Shown here: positions 36,103 to 44,424 of the stretch, in pieces
How positions within the stretch are numbered: position 1 is the stretch's first letter
How the letters are laid out: each line of letters starts with the position of its first letter
NCBI RefSeq assembly: GCF_027286305.1
Contig: NZ_CP114599.1
Span: 3,257,001 to 3,321,000 of the forward strand
Reading direction: 5' to 3'
Length of the DNA: 64,000 bases
DNA from: Phenylobacterium sp. NIBR 498073
GTDB lineage: Bacteria > Pseudomonadota > Alphaproteobacteria > Caulobacterales > Caulobacteraceae
The notes under the pieces: model-generated
The model's input: the letters and a program-made list of their open reading frames with translations, nothing else
Told to the model about the DNA's origin: nothing
Database searches by the model: none
Program-made: the position numbers and the translations under genes

Positions 36103-36753
36103 TCAGCCGATGGCCAGGCTCCGCCGGCGGCTGCGGATCGCAGTCCCGGCCAGGCCGAAGCCCATGATCATCATCGCCCAGGTCGCCGGCTCAGGCACCG
36201 CGCTCGGCACGTTCCCGGTGACCAGCAGGTTGTCGAACTTCACCCCACGGCCCATCGCCGCATAGTCGCTGGCGAACTGGAAGCGGATGTCGACGACCTG
36301 GCCGGCCAGCGCGCTCAGGTCGTACGCCGCCCGCCCCGACTGGGTGCCGGAGAAGCCCTTGCCGCCCATCAGCGTCGCCGCCCGGCCCGACAGGTTGTAG
36401 TATTGGTCCGTCGAGACGGGGGTCAGCATCGCGCCCGGGCCGAACACGCCGGTGGTCGAGAAGGCCAGGTTGAACGCGTCGTAGCCGTACTCGCTGACTA
36501 TGTCGTAGTCGAAAGCCAGCAGCACGTCGGTCGCCTTCGTCAGGTCCAGCCGCACCTGGTAGAAAGAGTACTCGTTGTTCGTGTAGGCCACCTGATGGCC
36601 GACGACGCCGCCCCCGGCGCTGAACTTGCCGCCGATGCTCTCGTTCGCCCCCAGCCCGGTGTTGAAGTTCTGCGAGAAGATCGTCGCGGCCTCGGCCGCC
36701 CCCGTCATCAGGGCGCTCGCGGCCACCGCCGCCAACACTATGCTTGTCTTCAT
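36103..36753 (-). CDS. PEPxxWA-CTERM sorting-domain secreted protein
   Basis: 216 residues. Signal peptide ends near GAAEA. The mature part is a beta-rich domain typical of PEP-CTERM proteins. The C-terminus has the full tripartite signal: VPEPATWAMMIMGFGL, a hydrophobic helix, and the Arg cluster RSRRRSLAIG. Such proteins are cut and anchored or released by an exosortase. No exosortase gene is in this window. The small XrtV-accessory-like protein at 9394 may belong to the same system. Confidence 0.95.
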   Translation of the reverse strand: MKTSIVLAAVAASALMTGAAEAATIFSQNFNTGLGANESIGGKFSAGGGVVGHQVAYTNNEYSFYQVRLDLTKATDVLLAFDYDIVSEYGYDAFNLAFSTTGVFGPGAMLTPVSTDQYYNLSGRAATLMGGKGFSGTQSGRAAYDLSALAGQVVDIRFQFASDYAAMGRGVKFDNLLVTGNVPSAVPEPATWAMMIMGFGLAGTAIRSRRRSLAIG

Positions 36754-36939
36754 GAGAAGCCCTCATTGAGCGCCGCGACGGTCGCGGCCCCTTTTCCGGG
36801 GACTGCTCTTGCGGACCGCCAGCCCGGGCGTCAGCGGCGCTGCGCCCAAACCCGACCGGCCGGCGCTCCGCGCGACGAAATACGACGCACGGTCGACCAG
36901 TCCTGGGCGGCGTTCATCTCTGGTTTTATATCTGGCCGA

Positions 36940-36969
36940 TGTCGGGAACGGGCGCCCTGGCCCGTCCTT
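36940..36969 (+). promoter_or_regulatory. ECF-sigma-type promoter of the YCII-sigma operon
   Basis: TGTCGG (36940-36945), 17-bp spacer, CGTCCTT (36963-36969). The same arrangement with the same spacer length and a shared AACGGGC in the spacer lies upstream of the 38701 operon. Published ECF42 promoters, as I recall, have a TGTCGA-type -35. The YCII ATG is 21 bp downstream. Autoregulation is inferred. Confidence 0.75.
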
Positions 36970-36989
36970 AGGGAGAACGAGACAGACCC

Positions 36990-37355
36990 ATGCGCTACGC
37001 CATCCTTTGCTACAACGACGAAACCGTGACCTCCGCCTGGAGCAAGGAGGAGGACGACGCGGTGATGGAAAAGCTGGAACTGGTCCAGGAGCGCCTGCGC
37101 CAGGAGGGCAAGCTCGGCCCGGCCATCCGGCTGCTGCCGACCACCGCGGCCACCACCCTGCGCAAGGCCCAGAACCTGGTCGTGGACGGTCCGTTCGCCG
37201 AGACCAAGGAACAGCTGCTCGGCTTCTACATCGTCGACGTTGAAACCCTTGAGGACGGTCTGCAGATCGCCCGCGACCTCGCCGTGGCCAATCCCGGCGG
37301 CGCCTACGAGCTGCGCCCGATCGCCCTCTTCCTGCCCGGAATCGAGATGACGTGA
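36990..37355 (+). CDS. YCII/DGPF-domain protein, sigma-factor partner
   Basis: 121 residues. The DGPF signature is complete (VVDGPFAETKEQLLGFYI), in a ferredoxin-like YCII fold opening with MRYAILCYND. DGPF proteins are the standard genomic neighbours of ECF42 sigma factors; their chemistry is unknown. GTGA overlap with the sigma gene indicates translational coupling. Confidence 0.93.
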   Translation: MRYAILCYNDETVTSAWSKEEDDAVMEKLELVQERLRQEGKLGPAIRLLPTTAATTLRKAQNLVVDGPFAETKEQLLGFYIVDVETLEDGLQIARDLAVANPGGAYELRPIALFLPGIEMT

Positions 37356-38602
37356 CCACCGACCCTGCCTGGATCGACGCCGCCCTGACCTCCGCCCGGC
37401 CGCAGGCGGTCAGCGCCCTGCTGCGCTACTTCCGTGACCTCGACCTGGCCGAGGAGGCGTTCCAGGACGCCTGCCTGCGGGCGCTGAAGTCCTGGCCGGA
37501 AAAGGGCCCGCCCCGCGACCCGGCCGCCTGGCTGATCCTGGTCGGGCGCAACAGCGGCATCGACGGCGTCCGCCGGCGCTCTCGCCTCCAGGCCCTGCCC
37601 TCCGAGGAAGTCCTCTCCGATCTCGACGACGTCGAGGCGCCCCTCGCCGAGCGTCTCGACGGCTCGGACTATCGCGACGACATCCTGCGGCTGCTGTTCA
37701 TCTGCTGCCATCCGGACCTGCCGGCGGTGCAGCAGGTGGCCGTCGCCCTGCGCATCGTCAGCGGCCTGTCGGTCCGGCAGATCGCCCGCGCCTTCCTGGT
37801 CAGCGAGGCGGCGATGGAACAGCGCATCACCCGCGCCAAGGCCAAGATCGGCCAGGCCAATGTCGCCTTCGAAGCCCCCGGCCCCGCCGAGCGCGCCGAG
37901 CGCCTGGCCGCCGTCGCCGCGGTCGTCTACCTGATCTTCAACGAGGGCTATTCCTCCACCGTCGCCGAGGCCGACGCCCGCGCGCCGTTCGCCGAGGAGG
38001 CCATCCGCCTCGGACGCCTGCTGCTGCGCCTGTTCCCGACCGAGCCGGAGATCATGGGACTGGACGCCCTGATGATGCTGCAGCACTCACGCGCCGCCGC
38101 CCGCTTTGACGAGAACGGCCAGATCGTGCTGCTCGATGACCAGGACCGCGGACTCTGGAACCGCACTCTGATCTCTGAGGGCCTGGCCCTGATCGACAAG
38201 GCGATGCGCCACGCCGCGCCCGGCCCCTACCAGGTCCAGGCCGCTATCGCCGCCCTGCACGCCCGCGCCGCCAACGCCGCCGACACCGACTGGCCGCAGA
38301 TCGACCGACTTTACGCCGCGCTGGAGCAGATGAATCCCTCGCCGGTGGTCACCCTCAACCGCTCGGTCGCGGTCTCCAAGACGCAGGGACCGGAGGCGGC
38401 CCTGGCGATGATCGCCCCGCTGGAGGGTGAGCTCGGCAGCTACTTCTACTTCCACGGCGCGCGCGGCAGCTATCTCAAGCAACTGGGGCGCAAGGAGGAG
38501 GCCCGCGTCGCCTTCGACCGCGCCATCGCCCTCGCAAACAGCGCCCCGGAGGCCGCCCACATCCGCCAGCACCTCGACGGTCTGGCCGGCGAAACCGGCT
38601 GA
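37352..38602 (+). CDS. ECF42-like RNA polymerase sigma factor with C-terminal helical extension
   Basis: 416 residues, GTG start coupled to the YCII gene. Sigma region 2 ~10-75 (RYFRDLDLAEEAFQDAC, DPAAWLILVGRNSGID), region 4 ~115-165 with SVRQIARAFLVSEAAMEQRITRAK. A long TPR-like C-terminal extension (~180-410) begins with AVVYLIFNEGYSS, a hallmark of the ECF42/SigI-like group. In that group the extension, not an anti-sigma factor, is thought to control activity. No anti-sigma gene is seen. The likely targets are its own operon and the one at 38701. Confidence 0.93.
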   Translation: MTTDPAWIDAALTSARPQAVSALLRYFRDLDLAEEAFQDACLRALKSWPEKGPPRDPAAWLILVGRNSGIDGVRRRSRLQALPSEEVLSDLDDVEAPLAERLDGSDYRDDILRLLFICCHPDLPAVQQVAVALRIVSGLSVRQIARAFLVSEAAMEQRITRAKAKIGQANVAFEAPGPAERAERLAAVAAVVYLIFNEGYSSTVAEADARAPFAEEAIRLGRLLLRLFPTEPEIMGLDALMMLQHSRAAARFDENGQIVLLDDQDRGLWNRTLISEGLALIDKAMRHAAPGPYQVQAAIAALHARAANAADTDWPQIDRLYAALEQMNPSPVVTLNRSVAVSKTQGPEAALAMIAPLEGELGSYFYFHGARGSYLKQLGRKEEARVAFDRAIALANSAPEAAHIRQHLDGLAGETG

Positions 38603-38624
38603 GCGCATTTTTTGCGGGCCCGGC

Positions 38625-38654
38625 TGTCGGAACGGGCTAACCTCGTTCGTCCTT
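38625..38654 (+). promoter_or_regulatory. second ECF-sigma-type promoter (VOC operon)
   Basis: TGTCGG (38625-38630), 17 bp, CGTCCTT (38648-38654), matching the 36940 site in both hexamers, the spacing and the AACGGGC after the first hexamer. It lies 46 bp before the VOC start and just after the sigma gene stop. Confidence 0.78.
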
Positions 38655-38700
38655 GGATCAGATGCTCCTCATAAGGAGCCAGCCAGGAAGGATCGACGCC

Positions 38701-39150
38701 ATGTCCGTCACCGCGACCATGGACTCCGCCGCCGCCGACATCGCCGCGCTCGCCGCCCCGCCGATGACGGGGATCACCCCGCACCTCAACCTTGTCGGCG
38801 CCAGCGAGGCCTCGGCGTTCTACCAGAAGGCCTTCGGCGCCCGCGAAACGTTCCGCCTGCCCGCCGACGACGGCCAGCGGCTGATGCACTGCGCGCTGGT
38901 GATCAACGGCGGCGACCTGATGATCTGCGACTGCTTCCCGGAGATGGGGCACGGCTACGAACATCAGCCGTCGGCCTCGTTCACCATGCACCTGCAGGTC
39001 GACGACATCGAGGTCTGGTTCGCGCGCGCCGTCGACGCCGGCGCCGAGGTGCTGCAGCCGATCGAGGACATGTTCTGGGGCGACCGTTACGCGCGCCTGC
39101 TCGATCCCTATGGCGTCCACTGGTCGATGGGCCAGACCAAGGCCGCCTGA
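38701..39150 (+). CDS. VOC/PhnB-like glyoxalase-fold protein
   Basis: 149 residues, ATG at 38701 with GGAAGG upstream. The PhnB-type VOC fold is visible: ITPHLNLVGASEASAFYQKAFGA, then MHCALVINGGDLMICD and the closing DRYARLLDPYGVHWSM. Could bind a metal and a small ligand; activity unknown. First gene of the ECF42-linked operon (VOC, SRPBCC, DoxX-like, DUF1801). Confidence 0.92.
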   Translation: MSVTATMDSAAADIAALAAPPMTGITPHLNLVGASEASAFYQKAFGARETFRLPADDGQRLMHCALVINGGDLMICDCFPEMGHGYEHQPSASFTMHLQVDDIEVWFARAVDAGAEVLQPIEDMFWGDRYARLLDPYGVHWSMGQTKAA

Positions 39151-39168
39151 ACCGCAAAGGAAACCGCC

Positions 39169-39696
39169 ATGCTCGCCGCGCTCATCGGCGTCCTGATCAT
39201 CGCGCTGCTGGGCCTCATCGCCTACGTCGCGAACCATCCCTCCGATTTCCGGCTCGAGCGGTCGACCACGGTCCGCGCCGCGCCGGAGAGGTTGTTCGAC
39301 CTGATCTCGGATTTTCACCGCTGGACCGCCTGGTCGCCGTTCGAAACCATCGACGCCGACCTCAAGCGCACCTACGGCGGCGCCGAACGCGGGGTCGGGG
39401 CGACCTACGGCTGGGAAGGCAGGAAGTCCGGCGTCGGCAGCATGGCGATCACCGAGGCCGACGCCCCCTCGCGGGTGCTCATCGACCTCGTCTTCGTCAA
39501 GCCGTTCCAGGCTCACAACAAGGCCGAGTTCACCCTCGAACCGGACGGCGATGCGACCAGGGTCACCTGGGCGATGTCCGGCCATAGCGGCTTCTTCGCC
39601 AAGATGATCGATGTCTTCCTCCCCATGGAGAAGATGGTCGGACCGCAGTTCGAACAGGGGCTCGCCAAGCTCAAGACGGTCGCCGAACAGGGCTGA
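39169..39696 (+). CDS. SRPBCC family protein with N-terminal membrane helix
   Basis: 175 residues. One hydrophobic N-terminal helix (LIGVLIIALLGLIAYVA) then a START-like SRPBCC domain: STTVRAAPERLFDLISDFHRWTAWSPF and ATRVTWAMSGH. Likely a membrane-anchored ligand-binding domain. Gene two of the ECF-linked operon, 18 bp after the VOC gene, with AAAGGAAA as ribosome site. Confidence 0.9.
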   Translation: MLAALIGVLIIALLGLIAYVANHPSDFRLERSTTVRAAPERLFDLISDFHRWTAWSPFETIDADLKRTYGGAERGVGATYGWEGRKSGVGSMAITEADAPSRVLIDLVFVKPFQAHNKAEFTLEPDGDATRVTWAMSGHSGFFAKMIDVFLPMEKMVGPQFEQGLAKLKTVAEQG

Positions 39697-39719
39697 CCGC
39701 CGCTCGAAGGATCACCACC

Positions 39720-40142
39720 ATGACCTCCCTCGACACCGCGCGCGCCGCTGCGCCGCGCCCTGCCCCCAAGGCCATGACCTGGGCCGGCTGGGCCCTCACG
39801 GGCTTGGCCACGTTGTTCATGACCTTCGATATCGCCATCAAGCTGGTCGATCTCCAGATCGTCCGCGACACCATGGTCCAACTCGGCTACCCGCCGCAGC
39901 TCGGCCGCACCATCGGGGTGATCGAGCTGGTCTGCCTGGCGCTCTACCTCAATCCGCGCACCTCGGTGCTCGGGGCGGTGCTGTTCACCGGCGTCATGGG
40001 CGGGGCGATCGCCACCCACATGCGGGTCGGCGACCCGCTGTTCAGTCACGTCCTGTTCGGCGTCTATCTCGGTGCGGTGCTCTGGGGCGGGCTCTGGCTG
40101 CGCGAGCCGCGCCTGCGCGCCCTCTTCCCCGTCCGTCTCTGA
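39720..40142 (+). CDS. DoxX-like four-helix membrane protein
   Basis: 140 residues with four hydrophobic segments: ALTGLATLFMTFDIAIKL, IGVIELVCLALYL, LGAVLFTGVMGGAIATHMRVG, LFGVYLGAVLWGGLWL. This matches DoxX-like family spacing, including the PQLGRTIGVIE turn. Third gene of the ECF-linked operon. DoxX-like proteins often occur with ECF42 sigmas and are linked to redox stress in some species. Confidence 0.9.
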   Translation: MTSLDTARAAAPRPAPKAMTWAGWALTGLATLFMTFDIAIKLVDLQIVRDTMVQLGYPPQLGRTIGVIELVCLALYLNPRTSVLGAVLFTGVMGGAIATHMRVGDPLFSHVLFGVYLGAVLWGGLWLREPRLRALFPVRL

Positions 40143-40156
40143 CCTGGAGCCCCGAC

Positions 40157-40528
40157 ATGTCCGACAAGGTCGACGCCTACCTCGCCGCCCTGCCCGACTG
40201 GCAGGCCGCCGCCCTCCGAATGGTCCGCGCCGAGGCGCAGGCCGCCGGGCTCTCGGAAGACTTCAAGTGGGGTCACCCGATGTGGTCGTCAGCCGACGGC
40301 GCGGTCTGCCTGCTCAAGGGCTTCAAGACACACATGAACCTCGGCTTCTGGCGCGGCGCCCAGATGACCGCGCTCGACGCTCGGCTGACGCCCAGCGGCG
40401 GCTTCCAGATGGCGACCATAAAACTGACCGATCCGGTCGAACTCACAGCCGGCCAGATTCGCGGCCTGATCGAGGCGGGCGCCGCACTGAACACCCAGCA
40501 CGGCGACCCGATGAAAGCCAAGGCCTGA
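40157..40528 (+). CDS. DUF1801 family protein
   Basis: 123 residues, ATG at 40157 with GGAG 9 bases upstream. Opening VDAYLAALPDWQAAALRMVRA, the core FKWGHPMWS and the LLKGFKTHMNLGFWRGA block define the YdhG/DUF1801 fold. No known activity. Last gene of the ECF-linked operon, followed by a GC hairpin. Confidence 0.92.
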   Translation: MSDKVDAYLAALPDWQAAALRMVRAEAQAAGLSEDFKWGHPMWSSADGAVCLLKGFKTHMNLGFWRGAQMTALDARLTPSGGFQMATIKLTDPVELTAGQIRGLIEAGAALNTQHGDPMKAKA

Positions 40529-40534
40529 ACCCGA

Positions 40535-40551
40535 CGGCGGCTGCGCCGCCG
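40535..40551. terminator. hairpin between convergent DUF1801 and chemoreceptor genes
   Basis: CGGCGGC (40535-40541), loop TGC, GCCGCCG (40545-40551), 7-bp perfect stem, 6 bp after the DUF1801 stop and 14 bp from the chemoreceptor stop. No T-run. Probably bidirectional. Confidence 0.45.
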
Positions 40552-40565
40552 CCGGACCTGACCCC

Positions 40566-42053
40566 CTAGAACTCCTCCCAGGTGTCGGCCGCCGCATCCA
40601 GTTTGCGCGCCGTGGCTGCGCCGGAGGCCGCGATCCGCTGCGGAGCCTGGGCCGCGCGGCGCGGCTGGGCCTGCGGCGGCGCGGCGCGGGCGCCGCCCAG
40701 ATCGAACTGGGCCATCGCCTGATCCAGGTCCGCCGCCTGTTGGGCCAGGGCGTGGCTGGCGGCGGTGGACTGCTCGACCATCGCCGCGTTCTGCTGGGTC
40801 ATCTGGTCCATGTCGTTGATGGCGGTGTTGACCTGGCCCAGGCCGACGGCCTGCTCCTGCGCCGACGCGGCGATCTCGGTCACCAGGTCGGTGATCTTGG
40901 CGACTTCGCCGACGATCCGCCGCAGCGCCTCGCCGGTCTTGCCGACCAGGTCGACGCCGGAACTCACCTGAGCCGTGGAAGCCGTGATCAGCGCCTTGAT
41001 CTCCTTGGCGGCCTCGGCCGAACGCTGGGCCAGGGCCCGGACTTCCGAGGCGACGACCGCAAAGCCACGGCCGGCTTCGCCCGCCCGCGCCGCCTCGACG
41101 CCGGCGTTCAGCGCCAGCAGGTTGGTCTGGAAGGCGATCTCGTCGATCACTCCGACGATCTGGCTGATCTGGGTGGCCGACGCCTCGATCTTACCCATCG
41201 CCGAGATGGCGTCCGCGACGACAATTCCCGAGGTCTCGGCGTCGCCGCGCGCGGCGTTGACCACGCTCTGGGCCTCCCTCGCGCCCTCGGCAGTCTTCTT
41301 GACCGTCGCGGTGATCTCGTCGAGCGCGGCGGCCGTCTCCTCGAGGTTGGCCGCCTGCCGCTCGGTGCGGCGCGACAGGTCGTCGGCGGCCGTGGTGATC
41401 TCCCCGGTCCCCGCCTGGATCGCCCCGGCCGCGGCCGAGACGCCGTCCATGACCTCGTGCAGGCGGCCGATGGCGACGTTGAAGTCGGCCTGCAGGCGGA
41501 GGTATTCCTCAGGGAAATCCCCGTCGATGCGATAGCTCAGGTCGCCCTTGGCCAGCCGCGCCAGCGCCTTGGCCGTAGCCTCCACGGCGAACACCTGCTG
41601 CTCGCGCGCAGCCGCCCGTTCGGTGTCCCGCTTCTGATGCTCCAACTCGGTCGCGGTGATGTCGGTGGCGAACTTGATGACCTTGTAGAGCCGGCCCGAC
41701 TTGTCGAACATCGGATTGTAGGTCGCCTGCAGCCAGATCTGCCGGCCGCCCTTGGCGACGCGAAGGAACTTGTCGGACAGGAACTCGCCGCGGTTCAGGC
41801 CGCGCCAGAACTCGCGATACGCCTCGCTGGCCCCGTATTCGGGCGTGACGAACAGGCTGTGCTTGCGTCCCACCACCTCGCCGGGGGTGTAGCCCATCGC
41901 ACTATAGAAATTGTCGTTGGCCTTGATGATCGTGCCGTCGAGTTCGAACTCGATGACGGCTTGAGACTTATGCACCGCGCCCATGATCGCCTCAAGCTCG
42001 GCGACCGCACTGGCCGCCGCCTCGTCGGCGGGCGTCCTTCTCTTGAACACCAT
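40566..42053 (-). CDS. soluble PAS-domain methyl-accepting chemotaxis protein
   Basis: 495 residues from the ATG at 42053 (GGGGGAG 7 bases upstream); a longer upstream reading lacks coding character. No membrane helix. PAS domain ~20-140 ([30 protein letters not shown]), HAMP-like linker ~155-205, then the MCP signalling domain with tip [20 protein letters not shown] and [17 protein letters not shown]. It ends in TWEEF, resembling the NWETF pentapeptide that tethers CheR/CheB. Probably a cytoplasmic redox- or ligand-sensing receptor. Confidence 0.94.
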   Translation of the reverse strand: MVFKRRTPADEAAASAVAELEAIMGAVHKSQAVIEFELDGTIIKANDNFYSAMGYTPGEVVGRKHSLFVTPEYGASEAYREFWRGLNRGEFLSDKFLRVAKGGRQIWLQATYNPMFDKSGRLYKVIKFATDITATELEHQKRDTERAAAREQQVFAVEATAKALARLAKGDLSYRIDGDFPEEYLRLQADFNVAIGRLHEVMDGVSAAAGAIQAGTGEITTAADDLSRRTERQAANLEETAAALDEITATVKKTAEGAREAQSVVNAARGDAETSGIVVADAISAMGKIEASATQISQIVGVIDEIAFQTNLLALNAGVEAARAGEAGRGFAVVASEVRALAQRSAEAAKEIKALITASTAQVSSGVDLVGKTGEALRRIVGEVAKITDLVTEIAASAQEQAVGLGQVNTAINDMDQMTQQNAAMVEQSTAASHALAQQAADLDQAMAQFDLGGARAAPPQAQPRRAAQAPQRIAASGAATARKLDAAADTWEEF

Positions 42054-42149
42054 GTCTCTGCTCCCCCGCAGTGCGGCGGCGAGGAGCCGCCTCACCCCAT
42101 GAGGGTTGCGCCCACAGAGTAAATGAAACGGTAAGGTCGCAAGAGCAAA

Positions 42150-42167
42150 TTTTACGTATTTTCCGTA
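42150..42167. repeat. tandem 9-bp repeats in divergent promoter
   Basis: TTTTACGTA (42150-42158) and TTTTCCGTA (42159-42167) are abutting direct repeats differing at one base, in the only AT-rich island of the 284-bp gap between the chemoreceptor and the MFS gene. Possible regulator site for one or both genes; no regulator can be named. Confidence 0.5.
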
Positions 42168-42337
42168 GCTTAGCTCGCCATGCTGCATCACTTTTAGGCA
42201 GGCGCACGCCCCGCCCGGCCGCAGCGTCGACGCCCGCCGCCCGCGTCCGGCCGCGCTGCGACGCATCGGCCCTTTCCCTCGGCCCCGGCTGCGGCCATGC
42301 TCGCAGCAACGAACAAGTCGGGGAGGGAACCACACTC

Positions 42338-43825
42338 ATGGCCGCCACAGATGCGGGCGCCGCCGCGCCGCCGCGCCAGCCGTTGTTCTCGGAGGGCTAC
42401 AAGCAGTCCGTCCTGTGGCTGCTGGTCCTGGCCTACACCTTCAATTTCATCGACCGGACGATCATTTCGACGATCGGCCAGGCGATCAAAGTCGACCTGA
42501 AACTGACCGACACCCAGCTCGGCCTGCTCGGCGGCCTGGCCTTCGCCCTGCTCTACACCACCCTCGGCATCCCGATCGCCCGCATCGCCGAGCGCCGCAG
42601 CCGGGTCAACATCATCACCATCGCCATCGTGATCTGGTCCGCCTTCACCGCGCTCTGCGGCATGGCCACCAGCTTCCTGCAGCTGCTGCTGTTCCGGGTC
42701 GGCGTCGGCGTCGGGGAAGCGGGCCTCTCGCCGCCCGCCCACTCGCTGATCTCCGACTATTTCGAGCCCAAGAAGCGCGCCTCGGCCCTGTCGATCTACT
42801 CGTTCGGCATTCCGCTGGGCACCATGTTCGGCGCCGTCGCCGGCGGCTGGATCGCCCAGAACCTCGACTGGCGCATGGCCTTCATGATGGTCGGCCTGCC
42901 CGGCATCCTGGTCGCCATCCTGCTCAAGGTCTTTGTGAAGGAGCCCCCGCGCGGCTACTCCGACCGTCTGGTGGCCCAGCAGGCGGCCGACGCGCCGGTC
43001 TTGGAGGGCGACGAGACCGCGCCCGCCGTGCACGCCAAGCCGCCCTCGATCCTGGCCGTGGCCAAGCGGATCTTCGGCAAGTGGGGCTTCTTCCACATGG
43101 TGGCCGGCATCACGCTCGCCTCCTTCGCCGGCTACGGCACCGGCCAGTATTCGGCCCCCTACTTCATCCGCATGTTCGGTCTCGACCTGGCCACCGTCGG
43201 CCTGATCTTCGGGGTCATCGGCGGCGTCGCCGCCGGCATCGGCACCCTGCTCGGCGGTTTCCTCACCGACTGGGCGGCCAAGAAGTCGGGCCGCTGGTAC
43301 GCTCTGGTGCCGGCCATCGGCCTGCTGATCGCCTGCCCGCTCTACATCCTCGTCTACACCCGCGACGACTGGAAGCTGGCCGCCGGCCTGCTGCTGATCC
43401 CGGGCATCTTCCACTACACCTATCTCGGCCCGACCTTCGGGGTGATCCAGAACGCCGTCAGCCTGCGCATGCGCGCCACCGCCACGGCGCTGCTGTTCTT
43501 CGTGCTGAACCTGATCGCCCTGGGCTTTGGTCCGCCCTTCTGCGGCTGGGTCATCGACACGCTCAGCCAGGCGCATTTCGCCGCCAAGGACCTCGGCCCG
43601 TTCTTCGACATGTGCCCGGGCGGCGTCGGCAAGGAAGGCGCCGGGGCGATGATCGACGCGGCCTGCAAGGCGGCGGTCTCGCAAGGCACTCGCGACGGCA
43701 TCGTCTGGAACCTGCTGATCTACGGCTGGGCCGGCGTTCATTACCTGCTGGCGGCTATCACCCTGCCCCGCGACATGGCCGACGCGCTGGCCAAGACCGA
43801 GGCCGAAGCCGCAGCGGGCGCCTGA
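42338..43825 (+). CDS. MFS transporter, Spinster-like (paralogue)
   Basis: 495 residues, ATG at 42338 with GGGAGG upstream. Twelve helices; helix 1 NFIDRTIIS, loop motif ARIAERRSR, and GVGVGEAGLSPPAHSLISDY as in the 20597 transporter. Larger cytoplasmic middle loop and a periplasmic loop near the end with two cysteines (DMCPGG, AACKAA). Substrate unknown. Shares one base with the next gene (TGATG). Confidence 0.93.
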   Translation: MAATDAGAAAPPRQPLFSEGYKQSVLWLLVLAYTFNFIDRTIISTIGQAIKVDLKLTDTQLGLLGGLAFALLYTTLGIPIARIAERRSRVNIITIAIVIWSAFTALCGMATSFLQLLLFRVGVGVGEAGLSPPAHSLISDYFEPKKRASALSIYSFGIPLGTMFGAVAGGWIAQNLDWRMAFMMVGLPGILVAILLKVFVKEPPRGYSDRLVAQQAADAPVLEGDETAPAVHAKPPSILAVAKRIFGKWGFFHMVAGITLASFAGYGTGQYSAPYFIRMFGLDLATVGLIFGVIGGVAAGIGTLLGGFLTDWAAKKSGRWYALVPAIGLLIACPLYILVYTRDDWKLAAGLLLIPGIFHYTYLGPTFGVIQNAVSLRMRATATALLFFVLNLIALGFGPPFCGWVIDTLSQAHFAAKDLGPFFDMCPGGVGKEGAGAMIDAACKAAVSQGTRDGIVWNLLIYGWAGVHYLLAAITLPRDMADALAKTEAEAAAGA

Positions 43826-44424
43826 TGGACGGCCAGATGGCGCAGGCCGGCCGCCTGATCGGTCTTCCCGAGCGGATGAGCGACGACGTGGTCCTGCTCG
43901 ACGGCCACGTCCTCGCCGACGCCGAGGCGCACCTGGCCGGCGAGGACGCCGAGATGCTGCTGCGCTTCGAGGCGCCGCACGCCTCGACCCTCGACCAGAC
44001 CCGCGCGGCCATCGGGCGCTGGATCGCGGCGCGCGCGGCTGGCGGCCCGATGTTCGCCTACGCCGTGCGCAGCGCGGCCGGCGAGCTGGTCGGCGGCTGC
44101 GAGCTGCGCCTGGCCGCCCCCGACAGCGCCGACGTCTCCTACTGGGTGTTCCCGGCCTTCCGCGGACAAGGCTACGCCCGCCGGGCGCTGACCCTGCTCT
44201 GCCAGGCCGCCGCCAAGCTGGACGGCGTCTGCTGGGCCGAGGCCCATATCGACGCCGACAATCTCGCCTCGCGGCGGGTCGCCGAGCGGGCTGGCTTCGT
44301 CGAGACGGGCGTGGTCAAGGATCAGGCCCGGTCCGGCGACCTCGTCCGGCGCGTGCTCTACACGCTGGCGCTCAAGCCCGAGACGGGTCGCTACTCGGGC
44401 CAGCGGCCGACGCCGCCGTCCTGA
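43825..44424 (+). CDS. GNAT family N-acetyltransferase
   Basis: 199 residues. GNAT fold with the acetyl-CoA loop RGQGYARRAL (Q/R-x-x-G-x-A), VSYWVFPAFRGQG before it, and NLASRRVAERAGF, typical of the RimJ/RimL group. The N-terminal ~30 residues are unusual. Translationally coupled to the MFS gene. The last 34 bp overlap the opposing sulfatase-like gene. Confidence 0.9.
   Translation: MDGQMAQAGRLIGLPERMSDDVVLLDGHVLADAEAHLAGEDAEMLLRFEAPHASTLDQTRAAIGRWIAARAAGGPMFAYAVRSAAGELVGGCELRLAAPDSADVSYWVFPAFRGQGYARRALTLLCQAAAKLDGVCWAEAHIDADNLASRRVAERAGFVETGVVKDQARSGDLVRRVLYTLALKPETGRYSGQRPTPPS

Noticed and set aside
42194..43741. 515-residue minus-strand frame
   Set aside because: Antisense to the MFS gene; no motifs.
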